A DNA stretch of 64,000 nucleotides from Allacma fusca (GCA_947179485.1 OX359246.1:49951632-50015631), one strand, 5' to 3'; shown: positions 11,635-22,092, numbered from the stretch's first letter. Numbers and translations: made by a program. The notes: generated from the sequence alone by a model not told the origin.

Positions 11635-12252
11635 TGTCACGGTTAGAATCTGACATACATTCCCATAATGTATTTTACATTTAATAAATGGTCCTGAAGG
11701 ACTAGGTTCAAGGTTTATGATTAGAGGTTATGATATTTCCATAATGAATAAGGATATTTCGGATCTTTGTTAATTAGAATAAGGATCTGATTGGATTTGA
11801 GAAATGGCATCAGGTAAGGAAAGCCAATAGTAAGATGCCGTGTTGGAACTGCGATAAGGAGAAAAAGGTAACACTGAGGCTCGACTGTAAAGGAGAGCTA
11901 AGTGGGATTTTGGACTCAGGGCGATTAATACATTCGAAAAGCTCTTGAGAATTTGTATAGAAAAGTTTAGAAGTAATAGAAACATTAAATATTAAATACT
12001 GAAAATATAAATCTACTTCAAAGATACTTTCATATTTTATTCCAATTTTGATAATTGTGCTTTGCTACTCATTTCGTGATGTTACCCGTGTCGCAATAAG
12101 ACAGTACCAATCATATGTGCTTTACATCTGGAGTTACGTGTGACGACTCCCTTGGTTACATAATCTGACTTTACATCTGCATTAATCCTAAGGATCATTC
12201 CTTCATATAAATAACTTTAATTCAAAAGTAACCAAAAAACCAAAATGTCTCA
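11635..12252 (+). repeat. 5' LTR of the gypsy element
   Basis: It starts TGTCACGG and ends TGTCTCA, with TG...CA termini. A TATAAATA-like box lies near 12200 and an AATAAA near 11680. It is nearly identical to 21121-21738. An antisense frame of about 71 codons inside it is a by-product. Confidence 0.97.
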
Positions 12253-12253
12253 C

Positions 12254-12271
12254 TGGTGGAGGTGCGAAACC
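12254..12271 (+). promoter_or_regulatory. Putative primer binding site
   Basis: One base after the 5' LTR the sequence reads TGGTGGAGGTGCGAAACC, starting with the TGG expected to pair with a tRNA CCA end. I could not match it to a specific insect tRNA from memory. Confidence 0.6.
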
Positions 12272-12649
12272 GATTCCCGGGTTTTCTCACGAGGTGAAAA
12301 GTGCAATTTTTAAGAATCCTGAAAAGTTATAATTATATAAAAACTAATCTCACTTCATGGTAGCCATTTTGGACCATGCCGTTTTGATCTTCCACATAAG
12401 CCATCTCTTATCGGCGAACTTGATAAAACCTATTCAGTGATCCTTATCTCGTTTACATAGCGAATCTTAACTCATTACTCTATTGAAATATACGAACCTG
12501 TGTGCAGTGCACGCAGACCGAAATGCCAGCAACTCTTTACCTGTGCGAACATACGAAACTTTGTCTTTTGAATAGTAAAGTGCATTAGTTGCCAAATAAA
12601 CTCAAAATACTTCACTACATTTCTTCCATATTTGGGGTGCTCTAATACC

Positions 12650-14212
12650 ATGGCCGAGACATTAGACACAGCTAATGTTCCAGTGGATGTTCTTACCGGA
12701 GCCGCTGATGAGGACAACACAACGGACACCGCTGAGGAATTACGCTTGGCAGAAGAACAACTTGAATATTACGAAAGCAAACGCGAGGCAGAACAAGACA
12801 ACATTCGTCGTTTACGGGGGAAAATGACATGCAATGTGGACCCACAGACTACAACTGCACAGCCTACAGCACACACATCAACTACAATGGGCCGTAACGA
12901 TCCACCCAAGACGAAAGTTCCGTTTGTACATCGTATGGGATCATCACTATTCGGTAATATTTACACCACGCAGAGGCGACCGTCTAAAGCTCCTGAGGAT
13001 GCGAAACAGTCTTCCACTGACACGCTGACACACATTCAGAGGAATCAGAAACTTTTTAAGGTACTCAAAGAACGTATTTTACCGTATGATGTTAAGGTAG
13101 ACGCGTCAGTTTGGCAAAATAATTTTCAGCAAGAATGCGATGATTTAGAAATAGACAACAATTTCCTAGTACCACTCTTGCATTGTTTCTTCAAAACTTC
13201 CAAATCAAAAATAGTAGTTGCTTGGTTTGAGAGCATGGAAAGTACTATTCAGACCTGGCGTACAGATCTACACTCTATGGAAATCTTGAACAGATTTAGC
13301 GAACAATTTGTAGCTCATTTCAAAAATGATAAAAGAGAGGAAGTCGCACAGAAAGCATGGGACAAATATGTCTTTGATGAGAAGAAACCAATTAGTACTT
13401 TCGTCATCGAAGCATGCGACCTATTATCACAAATTGACGGCACCTTCACTGAACGAAAGAAAATCAGCCACATGATTAGAAAAATTCCTTATGAGTTCGC
13501 GAGATTCATCTTTGATCCAGATCGAGCCAATTTGTCCGTCTTTTCGGCAAGGCTTCAGAGCATTGTTGAGGGAGAATGTGAATTAACACAGAAAAATGCA
13601 AAGGCATCTTTACCAACTGTATCTATTCCATCCACACTTCCTAAGGAAGAAAAGAAAATTGACAAGAAAGCCAATGAGCCTAAAGAGGAAACATCCAAGG
13701 TTCGCCATTTTAAAGAAACTTGTCAATATTGTAACAAAAAGGGGCATACTGCAACAACTTGCTATCAGATTAATAGTAACCCTTATGAAGGAAATTTCAA
13801 CAACAACCGAGGAGGATTTACTCCTAGAGGAGGTTCTTCTCGGGGCAATTTCACTCACCGAGGCCAAGGGCGTGGTGCTAACAGCACCCAACAACATGAA
13901 TCAAGGACGTATTACAACAGTAATCAAAATTTCCAAGGAAATAATTATCGCGGGTTTGATAATCAAACGAGACGAGGTTTCAACAGAGGTTACAATCGTG
14001 GTGGTTACCAAAACAATAATCAGAATTTCTACAACAATAATGGTCGAGGTTATAATCACAACAATAATTTCCCAAGAAACAACCAACAGCACAATTCAAG
14101 CAATGATCGTCAATTGTTGACTTCCGTCCTCGCCCTGATGGGTAATCCAGCTCAGCGCTCTCAGAATTTACAAGAGAATTCTGCGAACACTCATCCCAAT
14201 GCTTTAAATTAA
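12650..14212 (+). CDS. Gag polyprotein of the gypsy element
   Basis: The frame encodes 520 residues from the ATG at 12650, which sits in a good initiation context (ACCATGG). Gag forms the particle that packages element RNA. The N-terminal 65 residues are acidic with a probable coiled coil. A capsid-like central region follows (about residues 130-310). A CCHC zinc knuckle with C358, C361, H366 and C371 (CQYCNKKGHTATTC) then precedes a long Asn/Gly/Arg-rich RGG-type tail likely to bind RNA. The stop TAA at 14210 directly follows a T TTA AAT slippery heptamer, so part of the product should continue into Pol. The open frame extends six codons upstream without an ATG. Confidence 0.95.
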   Translation: MAETLDTANVPVDVLTGAADEDNTTDTAEELRLAEEQLEYYESKREAEQDNIRRLRGKMTCNVDPQTTTAQPTAHTSTTMGRNDPPKTKVPFVHRMGSSLFGNIYTTQRRPSKAPEDAKQSSTDTLTHIQRNQKLFKVLKERILPYDVKVDASVWQNNFQQECDDLEIDNNFLVPLLHCFFKTSKSKIVVAWFESMESTIQTWRTDLHSMEILNRFSEQFVAHFKNDKREEVAQKAWDKYVFDEKKPISTFVIEACDLLSQIDGTFTERKKISHMIRKIPYEFARFIFDPDRANLSVFSARLQSIVEGECELTQKNAKASLPTVSIPSTLPKEEKKIDKKANEPKEETSKVRHFKETCQYCNKKGHTATTCYQINSNPYEGNFNNNRGGFTPRGGSSRGNFTHRGQGRGANSTQQHESRTYYNSNQNFQGNNYRGFDNQTRRGFNRGYNRGGYQNNNQNFYNNNGRGYNHNNNFPRNNQQHNSSNDRQLLTSVLALMGNPAQRSQNLQENSANTHPNALN

Positions 14213-14240
14213 TAAGTCAGTTGTTACGGGACAAACTGAC
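14203..14240 (+). promoter_or_regulatory. Predicted -1 ribosomal frameshift site with stem-loop
   Basis: The heptamer T TTA AAT (14203-14209) lies in the gag frame in the X XXY YYZ pattern and abuts the gag stop. Six bases later a perfect 7-bp stem forms between GTCAGTT (14216-14222) and AACTGAC (14234-14240) with an 11-base loop. Slipping back one base enters the pol frame directly. This spacing and layout are those of known -1 frameshift signals. Its use in vivo is inferred. Confidence 0.8.
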
Positions 14241-17200
14241 GAAGAATTCAACTGTAAATAATGTAAATACTACTCAGACTACAAGCAAGCCTACTTCACA
14301 TAATACAAATATTCAACAACAAAAAAATTCAAGTCTTCCTAAGGAAGTACATATAAAGAAAATTCAACAACATATTCCTAGTGAGGATTCAATGTCCCTC
14401 ACATACACAGCAACTCACTCACAATCATCCTCCGCACTTAGTGCAGATTATCATAATCTTTTAAGAACACAAGCTAATGCTACTGATCTCTTATGGGATT
14501 TACATATTTTTGGCAAACGCAACTTCCACGTTCAAGCTATTATTGATAATGGGGGAGGTATTTCCACCATCTCTAAATCATGCGTATATGAAATACAGAA
14601 GAATAGTCCTGAGGGAATCAAAGTACTTCAACATCAACCTAAAGCTATATGTCAAGTTACGAACAATTCTACTGTTCATTATCATCAAACAGCAATTCTA
14701 CATTATTACATCAATGGCCAACTCCATTCACATAATTTTGTCATCCTTCCCAATGCAAACACAGTATTACTCTTAGGGGGAAATTTTCTCCGTAAACATC
14801 ATGCGACGCTTACATTCGACCCCGATTCGGTAACATTCAACAATAATTTTGAGGAAAAGTTGGAGGGCACTGTTACGGAACGGTCTCAGTGCCTGCCTTC
14901 CGAGTACTCTTCTTCGGAAGATTCACCGTCTCTAACGAGCGCATCTTCACAGTTGCCGAACGTCCGTAGAATGATATGTGTCCGGTCTACTCGTCCTTAC
15001 GAGCTGTTACCTCGCTCGTGGACCAGAGTAGATCTCTTCAACGACAGCAAATACACCGGAAACGTAATAATTTCACCAATTAGAAAACACAGACAAGATT
15101 TATTTTTTGGAGATACTATTTGTCCAATGGACGATGGAAGAACTTACAGTTTAGTTTGGAATCCATCCAAACATACAACAATATTACAACCCTTACGCAG
15201 ATTCGGAAATATTGATCATTTCAACGGAGTTGATGTCACTCCAAACGTTCCTAAGGAAGAAATTCCCAAGACTACTTTCAAGAAACTTTCACCACTTTCA
15301 CTGACGGATTGCAAATTTGGTCCTACACTTACTCCTAACCAGAAACAACAAATCTTATCAACAATCAACAAGTACAGAAACTGCTTTGCAAAAGATGACA
15401 CGGAATTTGGTTGCATTAATTATAAATATGTCACCATTGACACGGGAGATACCAAACCTGTGTATACTCCCCAATATAGATTATCATTTACTGAACAAGA
15501 GCAATTACGCAACTTGGTTAATCAACATATTGAACAAGGTATTGTTTCTCCTTGTGACTCACCATGGAATAATCCTGTACTCCTGGTTAAGAAAGCTGAT
15601 GGTACTCCCAGATACGTACTTGACCTAAGGAAATTTAACCCGAACGTTGTGAAGAATACTTACCCATTACCAATTCCACAAGATCAATTTGACAGACTTT
15701 ATGGCGCAAGATGGTTTATATCTCTAGACGCGATTCAAGGATTTTTGCAACGTATGCTCGACGCTAAATCCAGATTAAAAATGGCATTTACTACTAATGA
15801 TGGAAAGTTCTGTATGAACAGACTTCCTTTTGGATATAGAAATTCACCGGGGGAATTCCAGCAGATGATGGACGATATCTTAGGGGCATTAAGATATTCC
15901 ATTGTACTCGTATACATTGATGACGTTTTAGTATACGCTGGAACCTTTGAGGAGTTATTACGAAGATTTGAACTAGTATTACAACGTGCTAAACTATTTG
16001 GTCTGACTTTTAAACTCAAGAAATGTTGTTTTGGTTTTCAAGAAATTGAATTCCTAGGGTTATTAATCAATGCTGAAGGCAAACAACCTATAGACACCAA
16101 ACTTGAACCCATTATGAACATGGACCCTTCAAAGAGTATTAAATCCCTAAGGAGTTTCTTAGGAATGACCGAATGGTACAGACAATTCATAGCTGATTAT
16201 GCGAAAATAGCCAAACCACTCAATGATTTGAAGAAAGCAGCTGTAAAATTTACCTGGACTGAGGAATGCGACGAAGCCGTAAGAAAATTAAAGAAAGCGC
16301 TTGTATCAGCTCCTGTACTACAATTCTTTAATCCAGATGCAGACTTATACTTATACACAGACGCTAGTGCCTATGGTATTGGCGCTATTTTACATCAAAG
16401 TACAGATGGAAAGAATATCCATCCTATTCACTATGCATCACGGGCATTAACAGAAGCAGAACAGAAATGGGACGCAAGAGAGCGAGAATGTCTAGCTATC
16501 GTTTGGGGACTAGAGAAATTTCGCCAGTATGTGTACGGAAAAATGGTACACATACGAACGGATCACCACAGCTTGCAACATATAATGACTCTCAAAGATC
16601 CTCATAATCGCATAGCCAGATGGACTATGAAACTCGCAGCTCAACCTATGTCAGTTCAACATGTTCCTGGAAATAAGAATGCACACGCAGATTGCTTATC
16701 ACGTGAAATTATTCGCAGACTTTCCAATACCTTACTAGACAGCACACACGTTGAAGTTGGACAAGAAGACAGAGCTATTATGACAACAACAGGTGGAAAT
16801 TCTGAATTATTCCAACAGAAACAGACAGAAGATGAGAAATTACAAACAATAATTAAAAAGCTTATTAAGGAAGGAGATCACCAGAGTGACCCTCCGCATG
16901 TATTTGGTAAAAATTACGCACTTATACATGGACTTCTGTACAGAGTCGACCAAGGTCTCACTGCTAACCCTTGGAGGCTAGTCATTCCCAGATCCCTAAG
17001 GAATGACATAATGCATCTTTTCCACACCGATCCTGAAGGAGGCCATGCTGGCATTTATAAAACTTTCTCAGCTTTATACTCACGATATTATTGGATGAAT
17101 ATGTTCCGCGATGTGCATAAGTACTTACAATCCTGCGAAACATGCCAAATGCATAATCCCAGAAATACTGCAAATATGGGACACAGACACACGATTCCAC

Positions 17201-20200
17201 CACCTTCTAAACCTTTACAACGTATTGCTTTAGATTGGATTGGTCCACTTCCAACATCTCCTAAAGGAAACAAGTATGCACTCATCATGATTGACTGTAC
17301 AACTCGATATGTTTTTGCTGGCGCATCTAGAACTCACACTTCCAATGATTCACTCAGAATTTTAAAAAATGTAATCATTAATAACCATCATTTTCCACGA
17401 GAGGTATTAACAGATGGTGGCCCACACTTTGCTCACGGAGAATTTCCCGAATGGCTGAAAGCTAATGGAATTAAACACCATATTGTCATGCCTAACAGTC
17501 CACAAAGTATGGGTATAGTGGAGCGTCAAAACAAATCATTAAAGACATTTATCAAGAAATATATTGAAAAGGAAACATCATACGCTAAATGGGATTCATT
17601 ACTACCTTTGGCTGTGCGTGCTCATAATTTTCATGTTAATGAAGGCACAAACTACTCACCATACTTTCTTTTTCATGGAAGAGATCCACTCACAAGATTA
17701 GATTTACTTACCCCAGTTTTAATCTCAGACATTACTCTTTCCCCTGAGGAGACAGCAGAGAATCTCAAGAATGCAACTCAAGATGCAATACAAGTCACAA
17801 TTCAAGACCAACAGAAAAGAGACGCAAAATTCAATGCTAACCGCAAAGATCATGTGTACTTAGTTGGAGATTTTATCAAATTGAAGGATCAGAATCCACA
17901 TCAATTGGGACCAAAATGGATTGGCCCATATGAAATTATCAAAGTCATTTCACCACAATCTTTTGAGGTTAAACCAGTACTACTTACCATGGGCAATAAA
18001 ACAAGAAATGTACATATCCATAACATCGCTCCTTATATACAGCCTGAAGCATGGACTGCTGAATTTCCTTTAATTATCCCTGAGGGATTGTCAAATAGAA
18101 ATCTGAGTATCACTGCATCAGCTGGATCTGTTCTTATGGAACAAGACGTATTTCACCAACCCATAAACTATCATCACACTGAAACTACTTTATTTCGTCA
18201 GCCGAATTGTTCTAACTCTACTGATAGTAGTGTAGCCCGAGATCACATTAGTGAGGTGAGGGATAGCCTCATGACCTATCCCACAGCTCCGAATATGTCT
18301 TCCCCTCAACATCATACACGAAGTTCTGCTCAAGAGGAAGTGCACGCCTCAGGAAGTAGAAATCTGAATGCAAGAACTAATACTTCATATTACTCTTCAT
18401 CTTTAGAATCAGCAAGACAGATACATATTCCTCAAAATAATTTCCGACAAAGTATGATAGCGACAAATATAACACCTTTTAATCCAGATACACGCACTGA
18501 TAGAATTTTCTATAGGACACAAGATCAAGAGCTGGCCACTCCTTGTCCTCCTAGGGAAAACATTAATAATATTACAAGATCAAGTGAAACTAACTCAGGT
18601 CCTTACATGAATACTCGCAGTAGACGTCCTGTGAGAGAAATTTTAGAATTACCCGTTACTACGAGACCAAGAAGAAGACTTAATCCAGATACGATTGCTC
18701 CGCCACAGTTGTTCGATAACCGACCTGTCAGAGTCAACGATCCAGATGAATCAACTTCAAGTCCTGTTGTGAATTTTAATATCAATATCAACCCAAATGC
18801 ACAGATAATGAATGAATTTAATGTAAACACAAATGACGAAATCGTTCATAATACTAATAATTATCCTGAAGGAAATGCAAATATGGAAGCTTTAGATAAT
18901 GTTATTCCACAAATTAATGTTGGACTTACTAATATTACACAATCACATCATATTTATACTATGCCTGAACCGTCTCATACTGAAAGAGTTATTATGCAAA
19001 TAGAAGATGTACAATCACAACCAGATTCAGATATTGGAATTCAAGAAATAAATACTAATGAAGATGGAAACTCACACCAAATTGAGAATGACAATACTGA
19101 CCACAGTATAGCAGCTATACAAGAAATTATGGAAGCTCAGAATGACATATATGGTACTTTGCCAATCAGATCTACAGTACAACCACAACAAAGAAACCCT
19201 ATTTTCCCTATCGCTCAAATGGATTTATTCGGAAACTTTCAACGAATTCATCCTGAGGTACAAGATATGGAAAACTTTATTCCAGCGACAGACTTTTTCT
19301 CAAATTACCGTGAACAATCACGTGTTTCTTCTAACAATTCTTCTGAGGGAAGTCACATCAGTTCCGTCGAAAGTGACATTGTAGCTTACAATAATCCAGA
19401 TTCTTCAAGATTTGCTCAAGATCAAATGCTAACGAGAAACGAACCTGCTATTCAAGACGCAATGAATGAATATCTTGCTGCACAAGACCGCTCAAGATTA
19501 TCTATCCTTTCAATTATCAGTGATATACGAGAACATATCTCAGACACTTCAATCTCAAGTGATAGTCAGGAATTTTTAAACTTACCTTCGACTTCAACTC
19601 CCATAAGTACTGCTGCAACATATAGAAATGTTGATCACGAACTCATCCTAGAGGAAAATCATATTCAGCTGTCCACACAACTTGACAGTCTATTTGAATC
19701 CAGTCAATTATCTGATAGTAATGAACACGATGTTATAACCACATGCAAAAGTTATGAACACGAACCCGTTACAATTAACCACTTATATAGATCCTTCCCA
19801 AATATTATTTTTGACAAAATTGAAAAAATATTAATTAAAGAAAGACACAATGTTTTCCTAAAGGAACTGAATTTAAATGCAGACTATTATGAACAATCAC
19901 TTAATATTTTTTCTCCAGTTTTTTCTTCTACCATGGAACTACGCTATTCAAAAATGTTACAGTTGTCAACCCGTGAAAGTGACACTCCTACGCAACAAGT
20001 AGATATGTACACTTCGCAAAGATTAAATCCTGCAATTCCTATTTTTCACCCTACAAATGTTACTCCTGTACACACTTCCGTTAATGACACTCACAAACGT
20101 CCTAAAGTTCCTAAGAGAAAATTAAAAACTCCTAAAGTCACAGTTAATAATTTAATTCCTACAGGAAAAGTTCAAAAAGCTACAACCAAATTACCACAAA

Positions 20201-20703
20201 AAGAAATATCATCTTACCCAACGGTTGATCCAGAAACTGTTCAATACACATACAAAGGTATGGTTAAGAAATGTCGTATTAGAATAGAACCAGAAGCTTG
20301 TAAAGCATTACCAGTCAAAGTCAATGTACATACATTAGAGGAAGTATCTACTGTAAACCCTGTAATTACAATACCTGCTGTTAAAACTCTAGTAGATATC
20401 CGCAAGCGCTTAGACCGTAAAAGAATATTTAGTGCTCCAGTCAGGAACATTGAAGATACACCGCATACAAGTAAGAAGACAGCACATTGCCCATCACAAC
20501 CCGTAGTGTTGGGTGATGGGGAGGTTTTTGAGGCCGCGTTGCCAAGTCAGGAGTCGGAGACTTTGACAAAGAAGAGACGTCTCTCTGCCACAGGAGAATC
20601 GTTAGCTCTTCTCAGGCAAGCCACACGTTTTGATGGAGACGAAGTTTTACAACGTCCAAAGCGTCGTGCTGCAGTCAAGCCACAAGAATTTTACAAAGAA
20701 TAA
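14203..20703 (+). CDS. Pol polyprotein of the gypsy element with long C-terminal tail
   Basis: The frame is open for about 2160 codons and has no early ATG, consistent with entry by -1 frameshift. Residues below are counted from 14221. A retropepsin-like protease has an unusual active-site DNGG (109-112) in place of the common DTG or DSG. Reverse transcriptase carries YIDD at 565-568 and RNase H has D714. Integrase has an HHCC zinc region (about 930-976) and a catalytic triad near D1005, D1065 and E1101 with 35 residues between the last two. A GPY/F module (LGPKWIGPYEII) follows at about 1229. Residues from about 1290 to 2160 are a Ser/Asn/Gln-rich tail with basic clusters (KRPKVPKRK, KKRR, RPKRR) and no known domain. 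The stop is followed by a run of A. Confidence 0.96.
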   Translation, partial: FKLISQLLRDKLTKNSTVNNVNTTQTTSKPTSHNTNIQQQKNSSLPKEVHIKKIQQHIPSEDSMSLTYTATHSQSSSALSADYHNLLRTQANATDLLWDLHIFGKRNFHVQAIIDNGGGISTISKSCVYEIQKNSPEGIKVLQHQPKAICQVTNNSTVHYHQTAILHYYINGQLHSHNFVILPNANTVLLLGGNFLRKHHATLTFDPDSVTFNNNFEEKLEGTVTERSQCLPSEYSSSEDSPSLTSASSQLPNVRRMICVRSTRPYELLPRSWTRVDLFNDSKYTGNVIISPIRKHRQDLFFGDTICPMDDGRTYSLVWNPSKHTTILQPLRRFGNIDHFNGVDVTPNVPKEEIPKTTFKKLSPLSLTDCKFGPTLTPNQKQQILSTINKYRNCFAKDDTEFGCINYKYVTIDTGDTKPVYTPQYRLSFTEQEQLRNLVNQHIEQGIVSPCDSPWNNPVLLVKKADGTPRYVLDLRKFNPNVVKNTYPLPIPQDQFDRLYGARWFISLDAIQGFLQRMLDAKSRLKMAFTTNDGKFCMNRLPFGYRNSPGEFQQMMDDILGALRYSIVLVYIDDVLVYAGTFEELLRRFELVLQRAKLFGLTFKLKKCCFGFQEIEFLGLLINAEGKQPIDTKLEPIMNMDPSKSIKSLRSFLGMTEWYRQFIADYAKIAKPLNDLKKAAVKFTWTEECDEAVRKLKKALVSAPVLQFFNPDADLYLYTDASAYGIGAILHQSTDGKNIHPIHYASRALTEAEQKWDARERECLAIVWGLEKFRQYVYGKMVHIRTDHHSLQHIMTLKDPHNRIARWTMKLAAQPMSVQHVPGNKNAHADCLSREIIRRLSNTLLDSTHVEVGQEDRAIMTTTGGNSELFQQKQTEDEKLQTIIKKLIKEGDHQSDPPHVFGKNYALIHGLLYRVDQGLTANPWRLVIPRSLRNDIMHLFHTDPEGGHAGIYKTFSALYSRYYWMNMFRDVHKYLQSCETCQMHNPRNTANMGHRHTIPPPSKPLQRIALDWIGPLPTSPKGNKYALIMIDCTTRYVFAGASRTHTSNDSLRILKNVIINNHHFPREVLTDGGPHFAHGEFPEWLKANGIKHHIVMPNSPQSMGIVERQNKSLKTFIKKYIEKETSYAKWDSLLPLAVRAHNFHVNEGTNYSPYFLFHGRDPLTRLDLLTPVLISDITLSPEETAENLKNATQDAIQVTIQDQQKRDAKFNANRKDHVYLVGDFIKLKDQNPHQLGPKWIGPYEIIKVISPQSFEVKPVLLTMGNKTRNVHIHNIAPYIQPEAWTAEFPLIIPEGLSNRNLSITASAGSVLMEQDVFHQPINYHHTETTLFRQPNCSNSTDSSVARDHISEVRDSLMTYPTAPNMSSPQHHTRSSAQEEVHASGSRNLNARTNTSYYSSSLESARQIHIPQNNFRQSMIATNITPFNPDTRTDRIFYRTQDQELATPCPPRENINNITRSSETNSGPYMNTRSRRPVREILELPVTTRPRRRLNPDTIAPPQLFDNRPVRVNDPDESTSSPVVNFNININPNAQIMNEFNVNTNDEIVHNTNNYPEGNANMEALDNVIPQINVGLTNITQSHHIYTMPEPSHTERVIMQIEDVQSQPDSDIGIQEINTNEDGNSHQIENDNTDHSIAAIQEIMEAQNDIYGTLPIRSTVQPQQRNPIFPIAQMDLFGNFQRIHPEVQDMENFIPATDFFSNYREQSRVSSNNSSEGSHISSVESDIVAYNNPDSSRFAQDQMLTRNEPAIQDAMNEYLAAQDRSRLSILSIISDIREHISDTSISSDSQEFLNLPSTSTPISTAATYRNVDHELILEENHIQLSTQLDSLFESSQLSDSNEHDVITTCKSYEHEPVTINHLYRSFPNIIFDKIEKILIKERHNVFLKELNLNADYYEQSLNIFSPVFSSTMELRYSKMLQLSTRESDTPTQQVDMYTSQRLNPAIPIFHPTNVTPVHTSVNDTHKRPKVPKRKLKTPKVTVNNLIPTGKVQKATTKLPQKEISSYPTVDPETVQYTYKGMVKKCRIRIEPEACKALPVKVNVHTLEEVSTVNPVITIPAVKTLVDIRKRLDRKRIFSAPVRNIEDTPHTSKKTAHCPSQPVVLGDGEVFEAALPSQESETLTKKRRLSATGESLALLRQATRFDGDEVLQRPKRRAAVKPQEFYKE

Positions 20704-21110
20704 AAAAAAAAAAAAAACTATTCTTTCCTCCAGTTGTCATTTTCATGTAAATTAGGTAACACCTTTGCTTATGTCGTGCTTGTAATAGTTGAAAATATTA
20801 TTTAATTAATACTTATTTAATTAATATACTTAATAATTACTTATTATTACTAAATTTTGTCAAGATTTGTTTTTAAAATCTCTGATTCATAGTTTTAAGT
20901 TTTTTTTTTCTGTTTCGTTTACACTAATTTTTGTTTCTCTCCTAAGGAAATAATTATGATTTACGTTAATTATATCTCTTATTTACATCGACTTATTTAC
21001 TGATCTAAAAATACGAATGAATGTTTGTATACCTACACATTTTTTTTTCTCTTCAATGACCACACTTCTATTTTTGTCACATTGGATTTCGGGGTCGAAA
21101 TCTTCTGTAC

Positions 21111-21120
21111 GTAGGGGGTG
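21111..21120 (+). promoter_or_regulatory. Polypurine tract of the gypsy element
   Basis: GTAGGGGGTG lies immediately before the 3' LTR, where plus-strand DNA priming is expected. It is short and interrupted by T. Confidence 0.65.
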
Positions 21121-21738
21121 TGTCACGGTTAGAATCTGACATACATTCCCATAATGTATTTTACATTTAATAAATGGTCCTGAAGGACTAGGTTCAAGGT
21201 TTATGATTAGAGGTTATGATATTTCCATAATGAATAAGGATATTTCGGATCTTTGTTAATTAGAATAAGGATCTGATTGGATTTGAGAAATGGCATCAGG
21301 TAAGGAAAGCCAATAGTAAGATGCCGTGTTGGAACTGCGATAAGGAGAAAAAGGTAACACTGAGGCTCGACTGTAAAGGAGAGCTAAGTGGGATTTTGGA
21401 CTCAGGGCGATTAATACATTCGAAAAGCTCTTGAGAATTTGTATAGAAAAGTTTAGAAGTAATAGAAACATTAAATATTAAATACTGAAAATATAAATCT
21501 ACTTCAAAGATACTTTCATATTTTATTCCAATTTTGATAATTGTGCTTTGCTACTCATTTCGTGATGTTACCCGTGTCGCAATAAGACAGTACCAATCAT
21601 ATGTGCTTTACATCTGGAGTTACGTGTCACGACTCCCTTGGTTACATAATCTGACTTTACATCTGCATTAATCCTAAGGATCATTCCTTCATATAAATAA
21701 CTTTAATTCAAAAGTAACCAAAAAACCAAAATGTCTCA
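21121..21738 (+). repeat. 3' LTR of the gypsy element
   Basis: The 618 bp match the 5' LTR except for C instead of G at 21628. ATAG follows as the target duplication. Confidence 0.97.
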
Positions 21739-22092
21739 ATAGTTTTTGGTCAACTACCTGGGTAACCAAAACAATTTGGCCAAGTACCTGGGTAGCATGA
21801 AAATTGTTTACCCAACCGACAATAATGTTTGGCCAGCTACCTGGGTAGCGACAAAATTGTTTGCCCAACTACCAAAAATTTTTGGTCAACTCTGGGTATC
21901 GAAAAAAAGTTTTGCCCAACTACCAAAAATTGTTTGCCAACTACCTGGATAGCGAAAAAGATTTTGGTCAAATAACCCGGCAGTGGTTTTGAAAATGGCC
22001 AACTATCCCGCCGTTCAATGTTGCCCAACTACTTTGGCCCATTTTGTCAACGATCCCGGATCGCAGGATCGGGAACTTTTTCCACACCGCTG

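Larger units (their letters stand above)
11635..21738 (+). mobile_element. Complete Ty3/gypsy LTR retrotransposon (10,104 bp)
   Basis: Two 618-bp LTRs differ at a single base by eye (G at 12142, C at 21628). The target duplication ATAG is perfect (11631-11634 and 21739-21742). A primer-site-like TGG, gag, pol and a purine-rich tract lie in canonical order. Domain order is gag, protease, reverse transcriptase, RNase H, integrase, then GPY/F, the known Ty3/gypsy order. Both frames are open throughout, so this is a young and possibly active copy. It is inserted into element F. There is no envelope-like gene with a signal peptide or membrane segment; instead Pol carries a long C-terminal tail. 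Confidence 0.98.
6676..22092. mobile_element. hAT-like non-autonomous element F, outermost host of the nest
   Basis: The right end read inward is CAGCGGTGTGGAAAAAG. The left end keeps GGTGTGGAAAAAG after losing the first four bases. ATTTGCT flanks both sides (6669-6675 and 22093-22099). Only about 560 bp belong to F itself (6676-6843, 11594-11634 and 21739-22092), all rich in the word ACTACCTGGGTA and the related CCAACTACC. Element E and the Ty3/gypsy element are inserted in it. The right part is repeated at 29233-29586 by the later tandem duplication. Confidence 0.8.

Noticed and set aside
11770-11985. 71-codon antisense frame in the LTR, repeated at 21256 and 28750
   Set aside because: It recurs only because the LTR is repeated, and there is no supporting motif.
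18088-20703. Envelope gene of an errantivirus
   Set aside because: The extra region is in the Pol frame, has no signal peptide, membrane segment or cysteine pattern, and is dominated by polar low-complexity sequence.
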